DNA from: Euptelea pleiosperma
Lineage: Eukaryota > Streptophyta > Magnoliopsida > Ranunculales > Eupteleaceae
Reading direction: 5' to 3'
Length of the DNA: 64,000 nucleotides
NCBI GenBank assembly: GCA_035048495.1
Contig: CM068553.1
Location: 27,552,978-27,616,977, forward strand
Shown here: one piece after another, positions 11,669-23,297 of the stretch
Numbering within the stretch: position 1 is the stretch's first letter
Layout: each line of letters opens with the position of its first letter
The notes under the pieces: generated by a model
Seen by the model: the letters and a program-made list of their open reading frames with translations, nothing else
Told to the model about the DNA's origin: nothing
Databases searched by the model: none
Translations under genes and position numbers: made by a program

Positions 11669-12318
11669 ATACGGTTGTACAGAGGACAAGAGTACACAAC
11701 CGTATTCAGTCAGAAATTGCACAACTGGTGCGGATTTCAAGAAAAATAAAAACGGTCAATTTTGAGCAAAACCAACCCAATTCTCCAAGAAGTAACTACA
11801 TACAGTTGTGTAAAACATAGGATACACAATCGTATGCCCTCAGATTTGACAGATTAGGGCTGGATTTTTGCACAAAGGACATGCCTCGATTTCTCAGCCA
11901 ACCACCCACAGATCAAAAAAACTAATTGGATACGGTTGTGTAAGAAAGGAAGCTACACAACCGTATGGAGTCAGATCTGGAGATATATGGTCAAAAAATG
12001 AGAAAAGCACGTGTGCCCTTTTCCTCGAGATTCGTGCAGTGGGATGAAAAATTATTCACATACGGTTGTGTAGGATACCCCTCATATCCCCAAAAAAGCA
12101 CCCATGTTATTTTTCTTAAGATTCGTGTAGGGGATTCAAAAAGTAATGATATACGGTTGTGTAAGACCTCCTCCTACACAACCGTATGCAATTAGATTTT
12201 CAGGTAGAGTTCTCATTTTTACAGGAAAACACACATGTCATTTTTCTCGAAAAGCATGCAAAATTTGCCAAAGTTAGTGTCATACGGTTGTGTATCTCTA
12301 GGAACCCTACAACCCTAT
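11669..12318 (+). repeat. Array of six hairpin units (ATACGGTTGTGTA / TACACAACCGTAT)
   Basis: Each unit has ATACGGTTGTGTA, 10-13 bases, then the reverse complement TACACAACCGTAT, giving a 13-bp stem. Units lie at 11669-11705, 11800-11835, 11930-11966, 12060-12072 (right arm lost), 12151-12187 and 12282-12318 (right arm degenerate). Starts are 131, 130, 130, 91 and 131 bases apart, so the array is tandem with a period near 130 bp. Stems are far better conserved than the DNA between them. The array ends 100 bp before a TATA box, so this looks like the U3/enhancer part of an LTR or another promoter. Confidence 0.8.
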
Positions 12319-12417
12319 GTATATTTTTTAAAGATTATTTGTTATTTTTCATTATTTTAATCATTTTTCTCTTATAAAGGTGAGTCTGCAACATGTGTAG
12401 ACCCCTACTCAGAACTC

Positions 12418-12426
12418 TATAAATAG
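12418..12426 (+). promoter_or_regulatory. TATA box downstream of the hairpin array
   Basis: TATAAATAG in a CTC..AGAGGACTC context is a strong plant TATA box. No conserved ORF follows within 1 kb, which suits an LTR U3/R boundary better than a host gene. No LTR partner was found. Confidence 0.55.
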
Positions 12427-12429
12427 AGG

Positions 12430-12837
12430 ACTCTGAGGACAGAGAAAAGGGATCTTCTTCTGTTATTTTGTGATAAGGCTATACTCTGTCAAAATTCATT
12501 TAGAATTTGACTTAGTATTTCCTTCAATGTGTGTGAGATTTACCAAAGAAATACAAAATCTCAAGTTCAGATATCCTGTGCAAAGCTAGTAAAAAAGGTA
12601 ATCCCTAATGAACTATACTAGATAGATGTTCCTCTTATAAGGACTCTATGCCAGGTTGCTACACGACTAATGTTTGAGTGACATATTCCCCGTCTTTAGG
12701 GGAATGGACTAAAGCAAGAGAACAAGCCTATCCTTTGTGGGTCTAGGGGATTCCATTTAGGGTAGGAAAACGGTTAAGAATCTGGCACCTAAAATGTTAT
12801 GGAGTTGTCCTGCCGCATAGATGTTTCTGTCACATCG
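12430..12837. other. Presumed transcribed leader, no coding feature
   Basis: This follows the TATA box and may be the R/U5 and leader of the same element. No PBS of a known type and no ORF is recognisable. Confidence 0.3.
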
Positions 12838-12929
12838 TTTTAATGAACCTATTAATGTTATTGAGACCTGAAGAGCTTCTCCTTTTTAATGAACCTATTA
12901 ATGTTATTGAGATCTGGAGATCTTCTCTC
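12838..12929. repeat. Tandem duplication, 46-bp unit
   Basis: Two adjacent copies start TTTTAATGAACCTATTAATG and continue to GAGA(C/T)CTG(A/G)AGA(G/T)CTTCTC, at 12838-12883 and 12884-12929. They differ at a few positions. Confidence 0.8.
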
Positions 12930-13900
12930 CGATGTTTAAAACAGGACGCCAAATGATAATCACGAACTAATCAATGACTAATTGAATCACTCCCCTTTGA
13001 GACCGCTTGAGTGGAGGATGACTCCACTCAACAATTTTTGAAACCGTTGGATGCATTTTGGACATTCCCCAATCCTTCAGTATGATAGGCTGAGGGACCC
13101 ATTCAACATGACTATATTAAGATTACCTTCTTGGGGAATGACGAACTGGAAGCGACATTAATCAATCAACCCCTTATTACATTTGTGGTTGTTCAGAATG
13201 ACGATGTCAGTGAAGGACAATTCAGTCAAGTTCTGCTGTATGAAATGGATGTCATTCGCATGGACTTGTGCTTCTTTAAAGAAAAGATGTCAATCTTCTT
13301 TGTCCCAATGATCGCCCTATAAGAGAACTACCCGAGACCAACAATTGCATCATCACATAACACCCACTTGTAACACTAATGCTCCCAGTCTCGTGTGTTG
13401 CCAAGTTGCACCCGACACTTGTACCCTAAGAAGTGGAAAGTCAGATCACAATACACCCAAGTTAAAGAAATTAAAAATTCAACTAAAGCTAACTAGTTTG
13501 ACTGACTGGCTCTGATAGATGGCATAGATTGACTACATTTGAACTATTCAAGATTAAACTGAGTAGTTAAGTGCAAAATCCTAGGTTTGATACTTGTTAG
13601 TGCCAATCACATTGAAACTTATTATGCATTATATTTAACTTGTCTTTTTTTGCATTTTAACATACTTCGAATTTGAGATGTTTATCCGATGTGGTGCGAT
13701 TTGAGTTCTTTGAGTTATAAATCTTTTAAAAAATAATGTAATTGTTTAAATTTATTTGAAAAAGATTTTTGTTTGATTAGACTCTCTATGGTTTGGTTAT
13801 ATAGTTTTATATTAATATACCAGAGATCTCAATTATTGATGTATTTAGACTGTGCTTCATGCTTATCTTTTAGTCTTTATACTTGTTATATTGATGCACT
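12930..13900. other. Non-coding, no recognisable feature
   Basis: One 63-codon ORF (13131-13322) shows no known domain. I see no repeat or RNA gene. Confidence 0.35.
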
Positions 13901-13906
13901 TGTTGT

Positions 13907-15300
13907 TGAAAGTAGGTTTTTTCCGCGTCGTTGGTTACGGAAACCCTAACTTCAACACATTTGTAATTATCTGAGACTTTTAACCTGTAAAATGAGCAAT
14001 TTTGCACAGTGGCTCGTGTCAGATGTCGATCCTCACTCAGGATTAGTTGGATCAGCGCAATAAAGAATACATAAATGACAAAATTTTCAAAGACTGTAAC
14101 ATGCTCATATTTAAATTAATTCCATTTATTCAAAATTCTCTTACAATAAAAAAATCTGATAAAAATACTAACTAAAAAGCATTAATCAAGAATAGTCTAA
14201 AGAGATAAAGCATAAAATTTAAATGATCTAGAGTGAGAAAGTGGAACACTAGAAAAAAAAAATAGAAAATAGGCCTAGAGAGAGAAAGAGAGATCTAGAG
14301 AGAGAAAGTTCTAAGGAGATTTAGAGAGAGAAAGAGGAAAAAGTTCACCACGTTTATTTACTTACCGGAGATTACCAATGGAGAAGGTGGATGGATCACG
14401 GGCAAAGGGATGGCCGTGAGGTGTAGAGTCATCTTGCTGCAAGTGCATGTGAATGTCAATCCTATCGGCAAGTGAAGGATTTTTTTTTTTAGGTGCTAGC
14501 CATGATGGTAGGGATGGTATTGTGGTGTTGCACCCCCAATGCAACAAGTGGAAAGATCACAGTTGAGAAACAACCGTAGGGTGCAGCCATCCAAGGGAGG
14601 GTTGCCAAGGAAGAGATGTTGGGCCGTTCTTTTTCTTCTATGGCAAGAGGTGATGAAGGAGGAGGTGGCTGACGGTGGTTGCTTGCTGGGTAGAGGCGTC
14701 CTCTTGAAGAAGTTGCAGGCGTGGGCAGCAGCAAGCTTGCAAGGGAGAGGCCGTGAGGATGAGGCAGCTACGGCGGTGGCTCAAGGAGGTAATGGTAGGG
14801 GCGATCATGGGAGAAAGAGAAGACAGTAATCAGGTAGGGGCGATCCCTCTCCTCTCCTTCTTCTTCTTCTCTTCTCTTTTCTTTCTATTTTTTTTTTTTG
14901 TGGTTTTGTTTTCTTCTTTGGGAAAGATGGTGGGGAACGATTGGAGAGTGCACTGCTGCTACTATTGAGGACGGTAGCTGTGGTGGCTGTTCATTGTCGT
15001 GGTTCTGTTGGAGAAGGCGGAGCAAGGAGGAGGGCAGTGGCGCACCAGTCCGGTGGAGGGCGGTGTGCAGCGGCGCGGAAGGTTGCTACCCGCGACAGCA
15101 GGCGGTGCTACGCACAGGTGGAGCACGAGCAGGTGAATGAAGAAGAAGACAAGTGAGAGGACAGATCCGGCGAGCTTCTCGCCGGAATCAATGGAGAAGA
15201 AGAAGAAGAAGAAAGAAGGAGAGGAGGAAGGGTAGAACGTGGGAGAAGGTTTTGAGGAGATAAAGGAGAAGAAAGGAGGGGGATTAGGGTTCCAAAGAAC
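13907..15300 (-). repeat. LTR-like segment, inverted relative of 5860-6940
   Basis: On the minus strand this ends with GGTTTCCGTAACCAACGACG followed by CCTACTTTCA at 13907, matching the end of the left copy. The segment around 14000-14060 (reverse complement of CTCACTCAGGATTAGTTGG) and the AG/CT-rich block at 14270-14340 also correspond. The 14540-15180 part is a GC-richer, Pro/Ser/Gly-type low-complexity tract similar in style to 5900-6300. Small ORFs on both strands there are not credible genes. It is probably a solo or truncated LTR of the same gypsy family; the start is undefined. Confidence 0.5.
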
Positions 15301-16395
15301 CCTTCTCCTTCCCCTTTTAAAGCTCCCTAGTTTCCATTAATGGAAATTAGGGAATTTTTTAAATAAAAAAAAAATTTTTAAAGTAAAACACTACTTTTCT
15401 TTGGGGAATTTTCCCATTTAGTGGATCCCCCATTTCTTAAAATTTAATTAAAATTATTTTGAAATTCACGGGGTTCACTAACTGGTCGAACAGCAAGTCG
15501 ATGATGATGGGCCCGGCTACTGGCCCACATGGATTGATGTTGTCCATCGTCTCACAAGATGATGTGACAGACAGTCTGATGGCGATCGGATGGATGGTGA
15601 CTTAATTGGGACCCAGATTGGTAGATCGACAAATCTAGAGAGATCCAACGGTCCGGTGGAAGATCCAACGGTCAAAAAGCTAAGGGAGATTAAACAGAGC
15701 CAATGGGCAGGAGTTCTGGGGTTAGGTTAGTAGATTCGAGGACCGAGAGATGAAGAGAGAGAGAATAAGGAGAGATGAGAGAGAAAATATCAGAAAATAG
15801 AGATAAAAGTATTGGCAGAGGGTCTGGAACCCTGGTCTTCACTGTGACCATCCTCACGCTTCTCCAGTAGAGTAGACTATCATTCTTTGCTGACTCATGT
15901 GGCTTTAAATGCTTTGATCCGTCTCTTAGTCATTGGCTCTCCTGCTCTCTTCGTTCTTTGGGCCGACTTTTTGGTCTTTTATTCAACTCATATTTGGCCC
16001 ATATCTTCCAGTCATAGCCAGTGGGCTCTTTAAGCTTTGATAATGGGCTTTCCTGATCGATGTGGGCTCGCGAGTCTCGAGAATTGTCCCATCGGGGTTT
16101 CCTGCGACAGAAGAAGCGCGTAATGAGACTTTATCAGAACGACTCAATGTCTAGACTTCCAAAAATGTGTTTATTGCATGCAAATATACCATTTCGTCCA
16201 GAAAAGTGTGTTCTACGCAACAAAAGATACTCTTACGTAGAAAAGTAGATAAATAGAGCATTTTAACGTAGGAGAGTGTGAAAACGCTTAGAAGATAATA
16301 GTGGAAAATATGCACTTTTAAGCGAATATCAGTTGTTTATGATAATATTCAATGCATGTTGTTTATCTACTTATATTTTTGTACCTTTATCAATC
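15300..16395. other. Non-coding, no recognisable feature
   Basis: Contains only a short direct repeat (AGATCCAACGGTC at about 15642 and 15661) and purine-rich patches. The 62-codon ORF at 16060-16248 has no recognised domain. Confidence 0.35.
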
Positions 16396-16400
16396 TCTGA

Positions 16401-16750
16401 CAAAAAGGGGGAGAGAAAAATCATAAAGGTAAACAAGTTGATGCATGAGATAGGGGGATAAAATGTGTTATATTATTTTACTAATTTCTCTAACTAGTGA
16501 TGTGCATAATTAACTCACTGCAATGCTTAATTATTTTATATATTTCTGCCGATGATATTACATAGTATATTCTAATGGCAGAATGTGTAGGGAACAGATC
16601 AAAGCTTTTACTCTATTATACGTTTGTTATCTCTGAAATATTGTGAGATAGTGAGTAAATCATGTAAGAGGGTGGGATTATAAATCTATATTTTTATTTA
16701 CCTTTTATATGATTAAATATTTTTGTCACAGAATTGTCAAATTGGGAGAT
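16401..16750 (+). promoter_or_regulatory. Polypurine tracts preceding a copia-type LTR
   Basis: CTGACAAAAAGGGGGAGAG at about 16397-16415 and ATTGTCAAATTGGGAGATT at about 16733-16752 both match the 'TTGTCATG..CAAAAAGGGGGAGA' type of sequence found before the 3' LTR of SIRE/Maximus-like copia elements. The LTR should begin just after one of them. The exact boundary is not visible. Confidence 0.5.
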
Positions 16751-17118
16751 TATAAAGAATATTTTTATATTCTAGTTCGACAAAGATTCCGTGTGACATA
16801 AACCATTCATGTAACATTTTCTACGAGCACTAGTGTAGTGTTGAAGATGTCATGGTACGCATACTTCGTCGACTATGTGAAGACTAGAAAATAAAGATAA
16901 CAAGGATCAGACGATTGTTGATAGGAGTCATCTGAGTAACTGCCAATTTGTCGGTTATAGATCATGTACGTTTGCTTAGGAAGGTAAGTGACTTAGTGAC
17001 CATAGGAATAGGTTTTAAAATAAATAAAATATAATGGTCAAACCTAGTCATGGACAGACTCGAGTCAAAGTCAAGATTATTGACTTCTGGGAAAGTCTGA
17101 TTGATTAGACTATTTAGG

Positions 17119-17263
17119 CCAATCGATTGGAGACCTTTGTGAAATCGATTGGACTCTACGAGACAGAACTTAATTGAAGCCAATCGATTGGAGACCTCTG
17201 TGAAATCGATTAGAACTTACAAGACAGTACAAGACCAATCGATTGGACCCAAAGTACAATCGA
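17119..17263 (+). repeat. Array of CCAATCGATTGG palindromes in an LTR U3
   Basis: Three full palindromes CCAATCGATTGG lie at 17119-17130, 17180-17191 and 17235-17246. Each is followed 12-14 bases later by a half-strength AATCGATT(A/G) (near 17143, 17204, 17258). The period is 61 then 55 bases. The array lies about 100 bp upstream of a TATA box and downstream of copia-type polypurine tracts, so it is probably an LTR enhancer repeat. Confidence 0.75.
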
Positions 17264-17351
17264 TTAGACTTTACATGGATTGAGTCTTTTCAGATCCAAA
17301 ATTCTAGTTTCCACTTACACCACTTTCTAAAAGACTCTAAGCTACGAATTC

Positions 17352-17359
17352 TATAAATA
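17352..17359 (+). promoter_or_regulatory. TATA box of the copia-type LTR
   Basis: TATAAATA in a TTC..TAACTCATC context, 90-110 bases after the palindrome array. Transcription would start near 17385 and give the R/U5 part of the LTR. No gene follows. Confidence 0.55.
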
Positions 17360-17399
17360 TAACTCATCTCTAGCTTTACAAAATACACTTCTATACATT

Positions 17400-18640
17400 G
17401 GAATACAGATAAGAAAGTTTTATTTATCAAGAATGTCATTCGAAGAGCAAAAAGCCTTTAGTTCTCATAAATATCTTGTGAGCTTTTTCTCTTCTAGATC
17501 AAAGCCAAAAGCTTGATCTCTTACTCAGCTTAGGTCTTTCACATAGATATTTAACCTGGAACTCATCTCCAGCCTATTTGCTTAAGATAGACTTTTATAT
17601 AGACTTTACGCCCTCTCCTAAGGTCAAGTGGTTCCCCTCCTCATTAGTGAGATGGTTTCTTTGTTGGGACCAATCACAATGAATAAAAAGAAAGTCATTT
17701 AAGCCGTGGAGTTTCTCTTTATTAGGGTGTTTCCTATCAGGTTGGCTAAACTCATGTTTATGTTCCCCATAGATAAGTATAGATAGACCCTTGGTCAATC
17801 CCTGCCCTGGCTTGCTCCTTCAAATGAGAGTACCAGTGCATCTCAACACTATTTGAGCAACATAGGGTTCGGGGTGTACTGAATCCTTCACCTTCAGCAA
17901 AGGCTGGAGAGTTGAAAATTAAGATTGGAGTGGCTGATCGAATGTAGGTTTGGGGAGTACCAAAATGAATAAGCGAACTAGGCTTCTTGGCTGGGAGGGC
18001 ACGCGTGGATTCGTAATGTTGATTCAGATGACGTTAACGCATCGGCAGTAGGCATCGGCTAAGGTTTGAAGCTGCATTTGCAACGGTGCTGCGTAGGTAA
18101 CCTTTGTTTCGTTTAACTTTTCAGATAGTGATACTTTCCATCTGGACGTGGTCCCGTGGTTTTCCTTGGCTAAGGTTTCAAGTAAAAACTCTTTGTCTTG
18201 TTGATGTTTAATTGTTGTTCCGCTAAATCTATTGATTAGATCAAACGACGAAAAGACAATATACCACGGAGGTATATTTGATTTGAGTCGGTTGTGATAA
18301 TTTTTTTTATCAATCAACTAAGGCATGTGAGTTTATCACCTTACCTTGACCTTTAAACTTCTGATAGTTAGATTAATTTTTGAATAACCTAATCACCCAT
18401 CCCTTTTAGGTATTTCTGATTAAAGAGAATGGACTGGTTATTTTTCAGTTTGAAATCAGTAATCAGGCTTATTACTGATTTCTTTAACCTTGAAATTTGA
18501 GCATTATTGCCCATTATTTGGTGGTTACAAAGATTTAAAGGTTTGAAATCAGTGATTAGCCTGATCATTATCCCTAGGTTTGAAATTTGGATGTTCGCCC
18601 CATCCCTTGGTAGACCTACAAGCCAAAATCCAGCCTGGTT
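17400..18640. other. Non-coding; LTR 3' part and unassigned sequence
   Basis: The first few hundred bases are probably the rest of the copia LTR. No tRNA-iMet type PBS (TGGTATCAGAGC) is seen after it, so the LTR may be solo or truncated. From about 18420 there are imperfect repeats of TTGAAATCAGTRATYAG type. Minus-strand ORFs at 17595-17798 and 18024-18317 show no domain. Confidence 0.35.
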
Positions 18641-18746
18641 AGGGATTTCAAAATGGGTGGCGATGTAACAAGCTATAGCTTAATCCAGCAGCGTATGCTA
18701 GCACCATTTCGAGAAAATTTTAGAAGTGGTGTATTTTTTAAGCGGC

Positions 18747-18851
18747 GAAGCAGTGGCCAATTAGATCATGCCACAATCTGCTCTTTAAAAGCATTTCTGT
18801 TGTTTAAAAGCATATCTGGGTTTCTGGCATGATCTGATTGGCCACTGCTTC
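18747..18851. repeat. Small hairpin element with 27-bp arms
   Basis: GAAGCAGTGGCCAATTAGAT.. at 18747-18773 is matched in inverted orientation at 18825-18851 with one mismatch in 27. The loop holds a short direct duplication (TTTAAAAGCAT.TCTG twice). The whole would fold into one stable hairpin. It could be a tiny MITE or a foldback remnant; a small-RNA precursor is possible but not shown. Confidence 0.7.
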
Positions 18852-18868
18852 TACTTAGCGATGCCATA

Positions 18869-19360
18869 TGGGCCCACTGACCGCATGGATGTTTTGCCCA
18901 CCCCTTGGTGGATATACACACCAAAAATCATAATGATTGGTAATCTCTAGCCATTAGATTTTAGCAATTGTTAGACGTGCTTCTATTGTTGAAATCAACG
19001 GCTAGAGTTTTTTTGTATGAATGTCTACTAAGGGTTTCTATTTGTTAGACATGTTTCTAGTAGTTTTTTTAAGTATTAAAACCAACGGCTAAAAATTATC
19101 GAACAAGTTAATTTTTTGTATGAATGTCTACCAAGGGGTGGGCTAAACATCAATATGTTGGATTGATTGGTTTTCTCTAGCCATAGATTTAAGCACTATT
19201 TTAGGATTGATTCTAGTTGTTGGATTCAAGCATGGCTTTTTTTTTTTTTTTCATATTTTTGAATACTTAATCTAATGGCTAGAAATTCTGAATCAAGTTG
19301 ATTTTTGGTATGCATATCCTCTAAGTGGTCTGCTAAACATCCATGCAGTTAGTGGGCCCA
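18869..19360. mobile_element. Inverted-repeat (MITE-like) element, TGGGCCCACT termini
   Basis: The left end TGGGCCCACTGACCGCATGG and the right end (reverse complement TGGGCCCACTAACTGCATGG) are inverted copies over about 61 bp. Each continues into ATGTTT.GC..ACC..T and ends near CCAAAAATCA. A second, inner pair of arms (about 19020-19140) suggests a nested or composite copy. Another end fragment lies at about 19640-19675. There is no coding capacity. The flanking duplication is unclear, so the superfamily is open. Confidence 0.65.
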
Positions 19361-20080
19361 AAATATTGATCCATGTTTGCTCACGACTCATGAGTAATGA
19401 CTCATGAGAGTCCTCTGCATCGACTGCATCTAAAGTCCTTTGCATCTAAAATGTTTCTACTACGTGTAATGTGTTTGGTTAATGTATTAACAACCTTAAC
19501 TAATGTCTATCAACTTGTGTGGGTCTCAAGCATCAAATAACTCGAATGCAAATTAGGTGAGTAGGGGTCTCACATATTAGGACAGATAATCCAAATTTTT
19601 TTATCTTATTTTTCCTAAATAGCTCATAAAGTGAATTTCATATAGGCCCCTGACCGCATGGATGTTTAGCCCATCCTTGAAGCTTATGGGGGATCCTAGG
19701 GAATTCTCCAGATTTTGTGGAAACTATTGAGATATTTGAATATTTTGTAAACTTTGGATTTATCTTCCTTTCAGACGTTTGGAACTTCTATTCATTTTTG
19801 TTATTCTTGGAAAGATTCTTGTAAGATTTAGTCATATTTATGAGTACAAGACCTTCATTCAAGAAAAGTAGAATCTTGGAGATCTTCACTTTTGTTGGTA
19901 TTACTTTTGGTGTATTTTCGTATCAAATTCCTAGATTAATTGGTTACAAGCCTAATTTCCCTGATTTCATAGTTATTTTTTATTTTAGGTTCCTTGATAA
20001 TTCAAATGCTTGTTAGACATTTTTTTCTAATTTCTTTTCCTTAGCTTATAGATTTTGGAGGCATTTTTTTTTTAATTTAG
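19361..20080. other. Non-coding, with a TIR fragment at about 19640
   Basis: No gene is visible. CTGACCGCATGGATGTTTAG at about 19645 is a stray end of the inverted-repeat family at 18869. The right-hand part may be the 5' portion of the CACTA element that follows. Confidence 0.35.
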
Positions 20081-20084
20081 TGAA

Positions 20085-20469
20085 CCTATTAAGGAGTTTG
20101 CTTCATGGTTTAAACAACATGTAAGGTTTAGATATCATACAAATACTATTACTTTTAAGTGTAATTATATATAGTTTAAATATATTAACCTTTTTTTTTA
20201 AATGCGTCATAGGTCTCGCAGATACGATTAAATGGTGAATAAGTACATGAATCTCTCAAAATGTTATCTTTGGCCCCTTCTTGGACAGTGAAATCTTTTA
20301 AGGGGTACATTGTAAAAAGGTTTAGATTTCACACACAAAATAGAAAGAGAAAGAGGAAAACTCAAAATAATGATGTTTTTATAACTGCAGAGATTAATAG
20401 CTTTGCAAGCGCGAGAGACATGAATCCGACGACAAGAAATGTCGAATACTATGACATCTTGAATGATAT
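20085..20469 (+). pseudogene. CACTA (En/Spm) transposase C-terminal region, DUF4216, first half
   Basis: Segments FASWFKQHVRFRYHTN (about 20110-20150) and then, from 20261, VKSFKGYIVKRFRFHT and RKRKTQNNDVFITA ... FASARDMNPTTRNVEYYDIL match the DUF4216 domain. That domain lies at the C-terminus of the large CACTA transposase (TNP2/TPD type). It stops abruptly at 20469 after 'LNDI' because a 2.8-kb LTR (20470-23297) is inserted there. The reading continues at 23303. The conserved transposase core and 5' end of the CACTA element are not seen upstream. Confidence 0.85.
20465..20469 (+). repeat. Target-site duplication GATAT, left copy
   Basis: GATAT precedes the LTR start TGTAATACCC; the same five bases follow the LTR end at 23298-23302. 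Confidence 0.85.
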
Positions 20470-21169
20470 TGTAATACCCTAAAAATTTTATTTAGGGGTA
20501 TTATGGTAATCTCACCATCACATGATAATTTTGACAATCTATCTTGAAATTTTTTTCATTTGCTTGCATAAAATGATATGTATGACACTTAAAAATATTT
20601 TTGATGACATAACCAGAATAACAATGTTATGACACATAAGGTTACTTTTCGACCATACACTTTAGGGCCCTAACAAAGATAATTAGAATAATAGGAGGAT
20701 AATTTATAACTCATAATTTACCTCCATAATGAACTTGAATTATTAAGATAACTTACTTTTGATAAAATATATATGATGTGACCCACATTTTTTTTTTGGG
20801 TATGACATGCAGGACGCTAGCCCGAAACCTTATAACTTATTTTATAATAATTAAGGCTAATAACGGGTAGTAGGGTTAATTGCATTATTAATGATAATGA
20901 ATTAATTATATATTACGAAAAAAAATTAATCTCTTAGAATACACCTTAGGGGGTGGAGTGTAAGAGTACACCATTTGTACATTTAAAATATGGTACATAA
21001 GTCTTAGGACATTAATAATAGGGTATACCATAAGTTGATGTATTTTGATTCTTACATAATTAGAATTTTATTTCATGTGTAGAGATTAGGAGATAGATGT
21101 GGGCCCCATATGGCTAACTGTGCAAAGGTGGAAATCAATGAGAATAGTTAATTTGTATCCATTATGGGA

Positions 21170-21233
<64 letters not shown>

Positions 21234-23297
21234 TAAAAAAATTATATTGTTAAATGGTAGAGATAGATAATAAAAGCAATAAAAATTAGAAAGTGCTCAA
21301 GGAGCCTTTAAATATTTCCCAAGAATTCTCTAGGGAATTGTTACAAATGAAATTTTTGTTAATGAAAAAAAAATAAAAGTGTAGAGATTTTTGAAATTTG
21401 GAAAAATTCTCTAACAACTAAATTAAATTAGAAACTTGTGAGATTTCTCTTTATAAAATATAGAAGTCAATGGAGGAGAGAAAATGGGTTACACATATTT
21501 GGATATGGGGTTTTTTTCTGAAGGGTGAAAAATTTCTCATCAATAGGCCAAACTCTCCCTCTCAACTTCCCATTGGATCTTTGTTTGATTATCACCATTC
21601 AAGTAATTACACTTTATAATGTTATATATTTTTGTTAATTACTATAGTTTTTGTTAATGATTATATGATGTATTGTTTAAATTTTAATCTTATTTGTTAA
21701 TTATATGGGCAAGCGTCATAAATTCATAATTTTTACATTCATTTGTAAGAATTCGTTACCCTTGGTAGGAGATCGTTGCTCTTGGTGGGAATTCGTTATT
21801 CTTTGTGTGAATGAATGAGGAATATAGTGCATATTTAATATCATCATCATCATTGGTTATTTTGGATAGTTTAATCTTCTTGATTTTAGGTTAATATGTT
21901 GATTAACATGTTAAAATAATTATGATTAGATTATCTTCATTGTCTTGCGTACTCGTTGTACTTTACTGGGCTTTCACTTATGATATTACACCGAAACATT
22001 TTAGATTTTGTTAATCTCGGTGAGGAGGATACTTCGAAAGAGAAGAAGTCGATTAATGGCACAAAAATCGAAGAATAAATTATTTAAGGATTTTAATAAT
22101 GTAATAATGGGTTCTTAACATGTTTGGGTCGTTGGGACCATTAATAGTTTGACTGGATTACTTTACTTTTATTTTTTAACACATTGTGTTTTCTGACATC
22201 CTATGTAGAAATATCCATAAAATATTCATACGATAATATTTTAATATAATTTCAATGAGATTAGGACCCTAACTCAATGCAGTATTTTACTAAATTATTT
22301 CGTGATTTTAAGAGTTATATTAGTGGGTGCGGTTTGGTACAAATCTCAAAATTTATGTGCTGATTTTGCAGAATCAGCACTCTTATTCTAACTTTAAACA
22401 GCTTTGGCACCTATTAGATGACCGAATTTAGTCAAGGGAAAAATACAAAAGTTGCAGGGTTTTAAGTTACCTTTCCATTCATATATAGTAGGTCAATAGA
22501 TTCGATATGACATATTCTGTAGGGCCATTTTACTAAGAGAAGATCAGAACTGCCTAACTGCAAAATATCTGATTTTTATAAACATTTGTCTTAATTTTTC
22601 TATAAGTTGTAAAATAGGATCACATAATTTTTATTACATGTAAATTAGTTTATTTTGAGTAGATAAAAATCCATATGTTATTTACTTGATTTGGATTCCG
22701 ATCAAAACTGTAAAAATTAATACAAGTGAAAAATCTTACTTTTTACCTATTTTGACGGTTACCATTAGGGCTGAATTGAGAGTGAAGAACTAACTCCAAA
22801 AATTTATAAATGTCATTTTTAGCCAAAGTGCCTTTGTTAAAGTTGCATCTTAATTATGATTTTTAGGATAAAACCCTCCAAGAAAAATAAAATTTTGACA
22901 TACTTTGATTTTGATCAAAAGTTTACCATTTTTCTTTGAACCGCGAAAATCAAGTTTCAAAACTATCTTAAATTGATATTTTTGCTTAAGTGTTTTCCCA
23001 AAGATGTTTAATATAAATTCTAAGTAATTATAGAGACCCTAATTAAAGATATTGACCAAAATTAAAAGTTTGACTTTGATTTTGATTTTGGTTATTCCAC
23101 CGTAGTAGCTTATTTACGCTTCCGCATTATTTGACTATTGCAGTTGAACCATTCTTTATCAATCACGATGGTGATTCTTGATATTTTTTTTTATTTTTCT
23201 TGAACATTTTACTTTCATCACACCTTGGATCTTGGGTAGACGGACTAATCCACGGGCATTCGGGTCGGATTTATATGCCTGGATTCATAGCGTGACA
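20470..23297 (+). mobile_element. Solo LTR (2,828 bp), probably Ty3/gypsy, inserted in the CACTA element
   Basis: The insert begins TGTAATACCCTAAAA and ends GCGTGACA, has TG...CA termini and is flanked by a perfect 5-bp duplication GATAT. It carries no gag or pol reading frame, PBS or internal repeat of its own ends, so it is a solo LTR rather than a full element. The length and the GTGACA ending recall long LTRs of Tekay/Del-type chromoviruses, but that is inference. Removing it joins the two halves of DUF4216 in frame, which confirms both boundaries. It contains a long (TA)n at 21173-21227. Confidence 0.85.
21173..21227. repeat. (TA)n microsatellite
   Basis: About 27 uninterrupted TA dinucleotides within the solo LTR. 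Confidence 0.95.

Noticed and set aside
14489..15156. Overlapping ORFs on both strands, GC-rich
   Set aside because: They overlap in several frames and are Gly/Arg/Ala-rich low complexity within the LTR relative at 13907-15300.
18747..18851. miRNA precursor
   Set aside because: The hairpin is near-perfect and next to MITE-like repeats, with no expression evidence. A MITE or foldback remnant is more likely.
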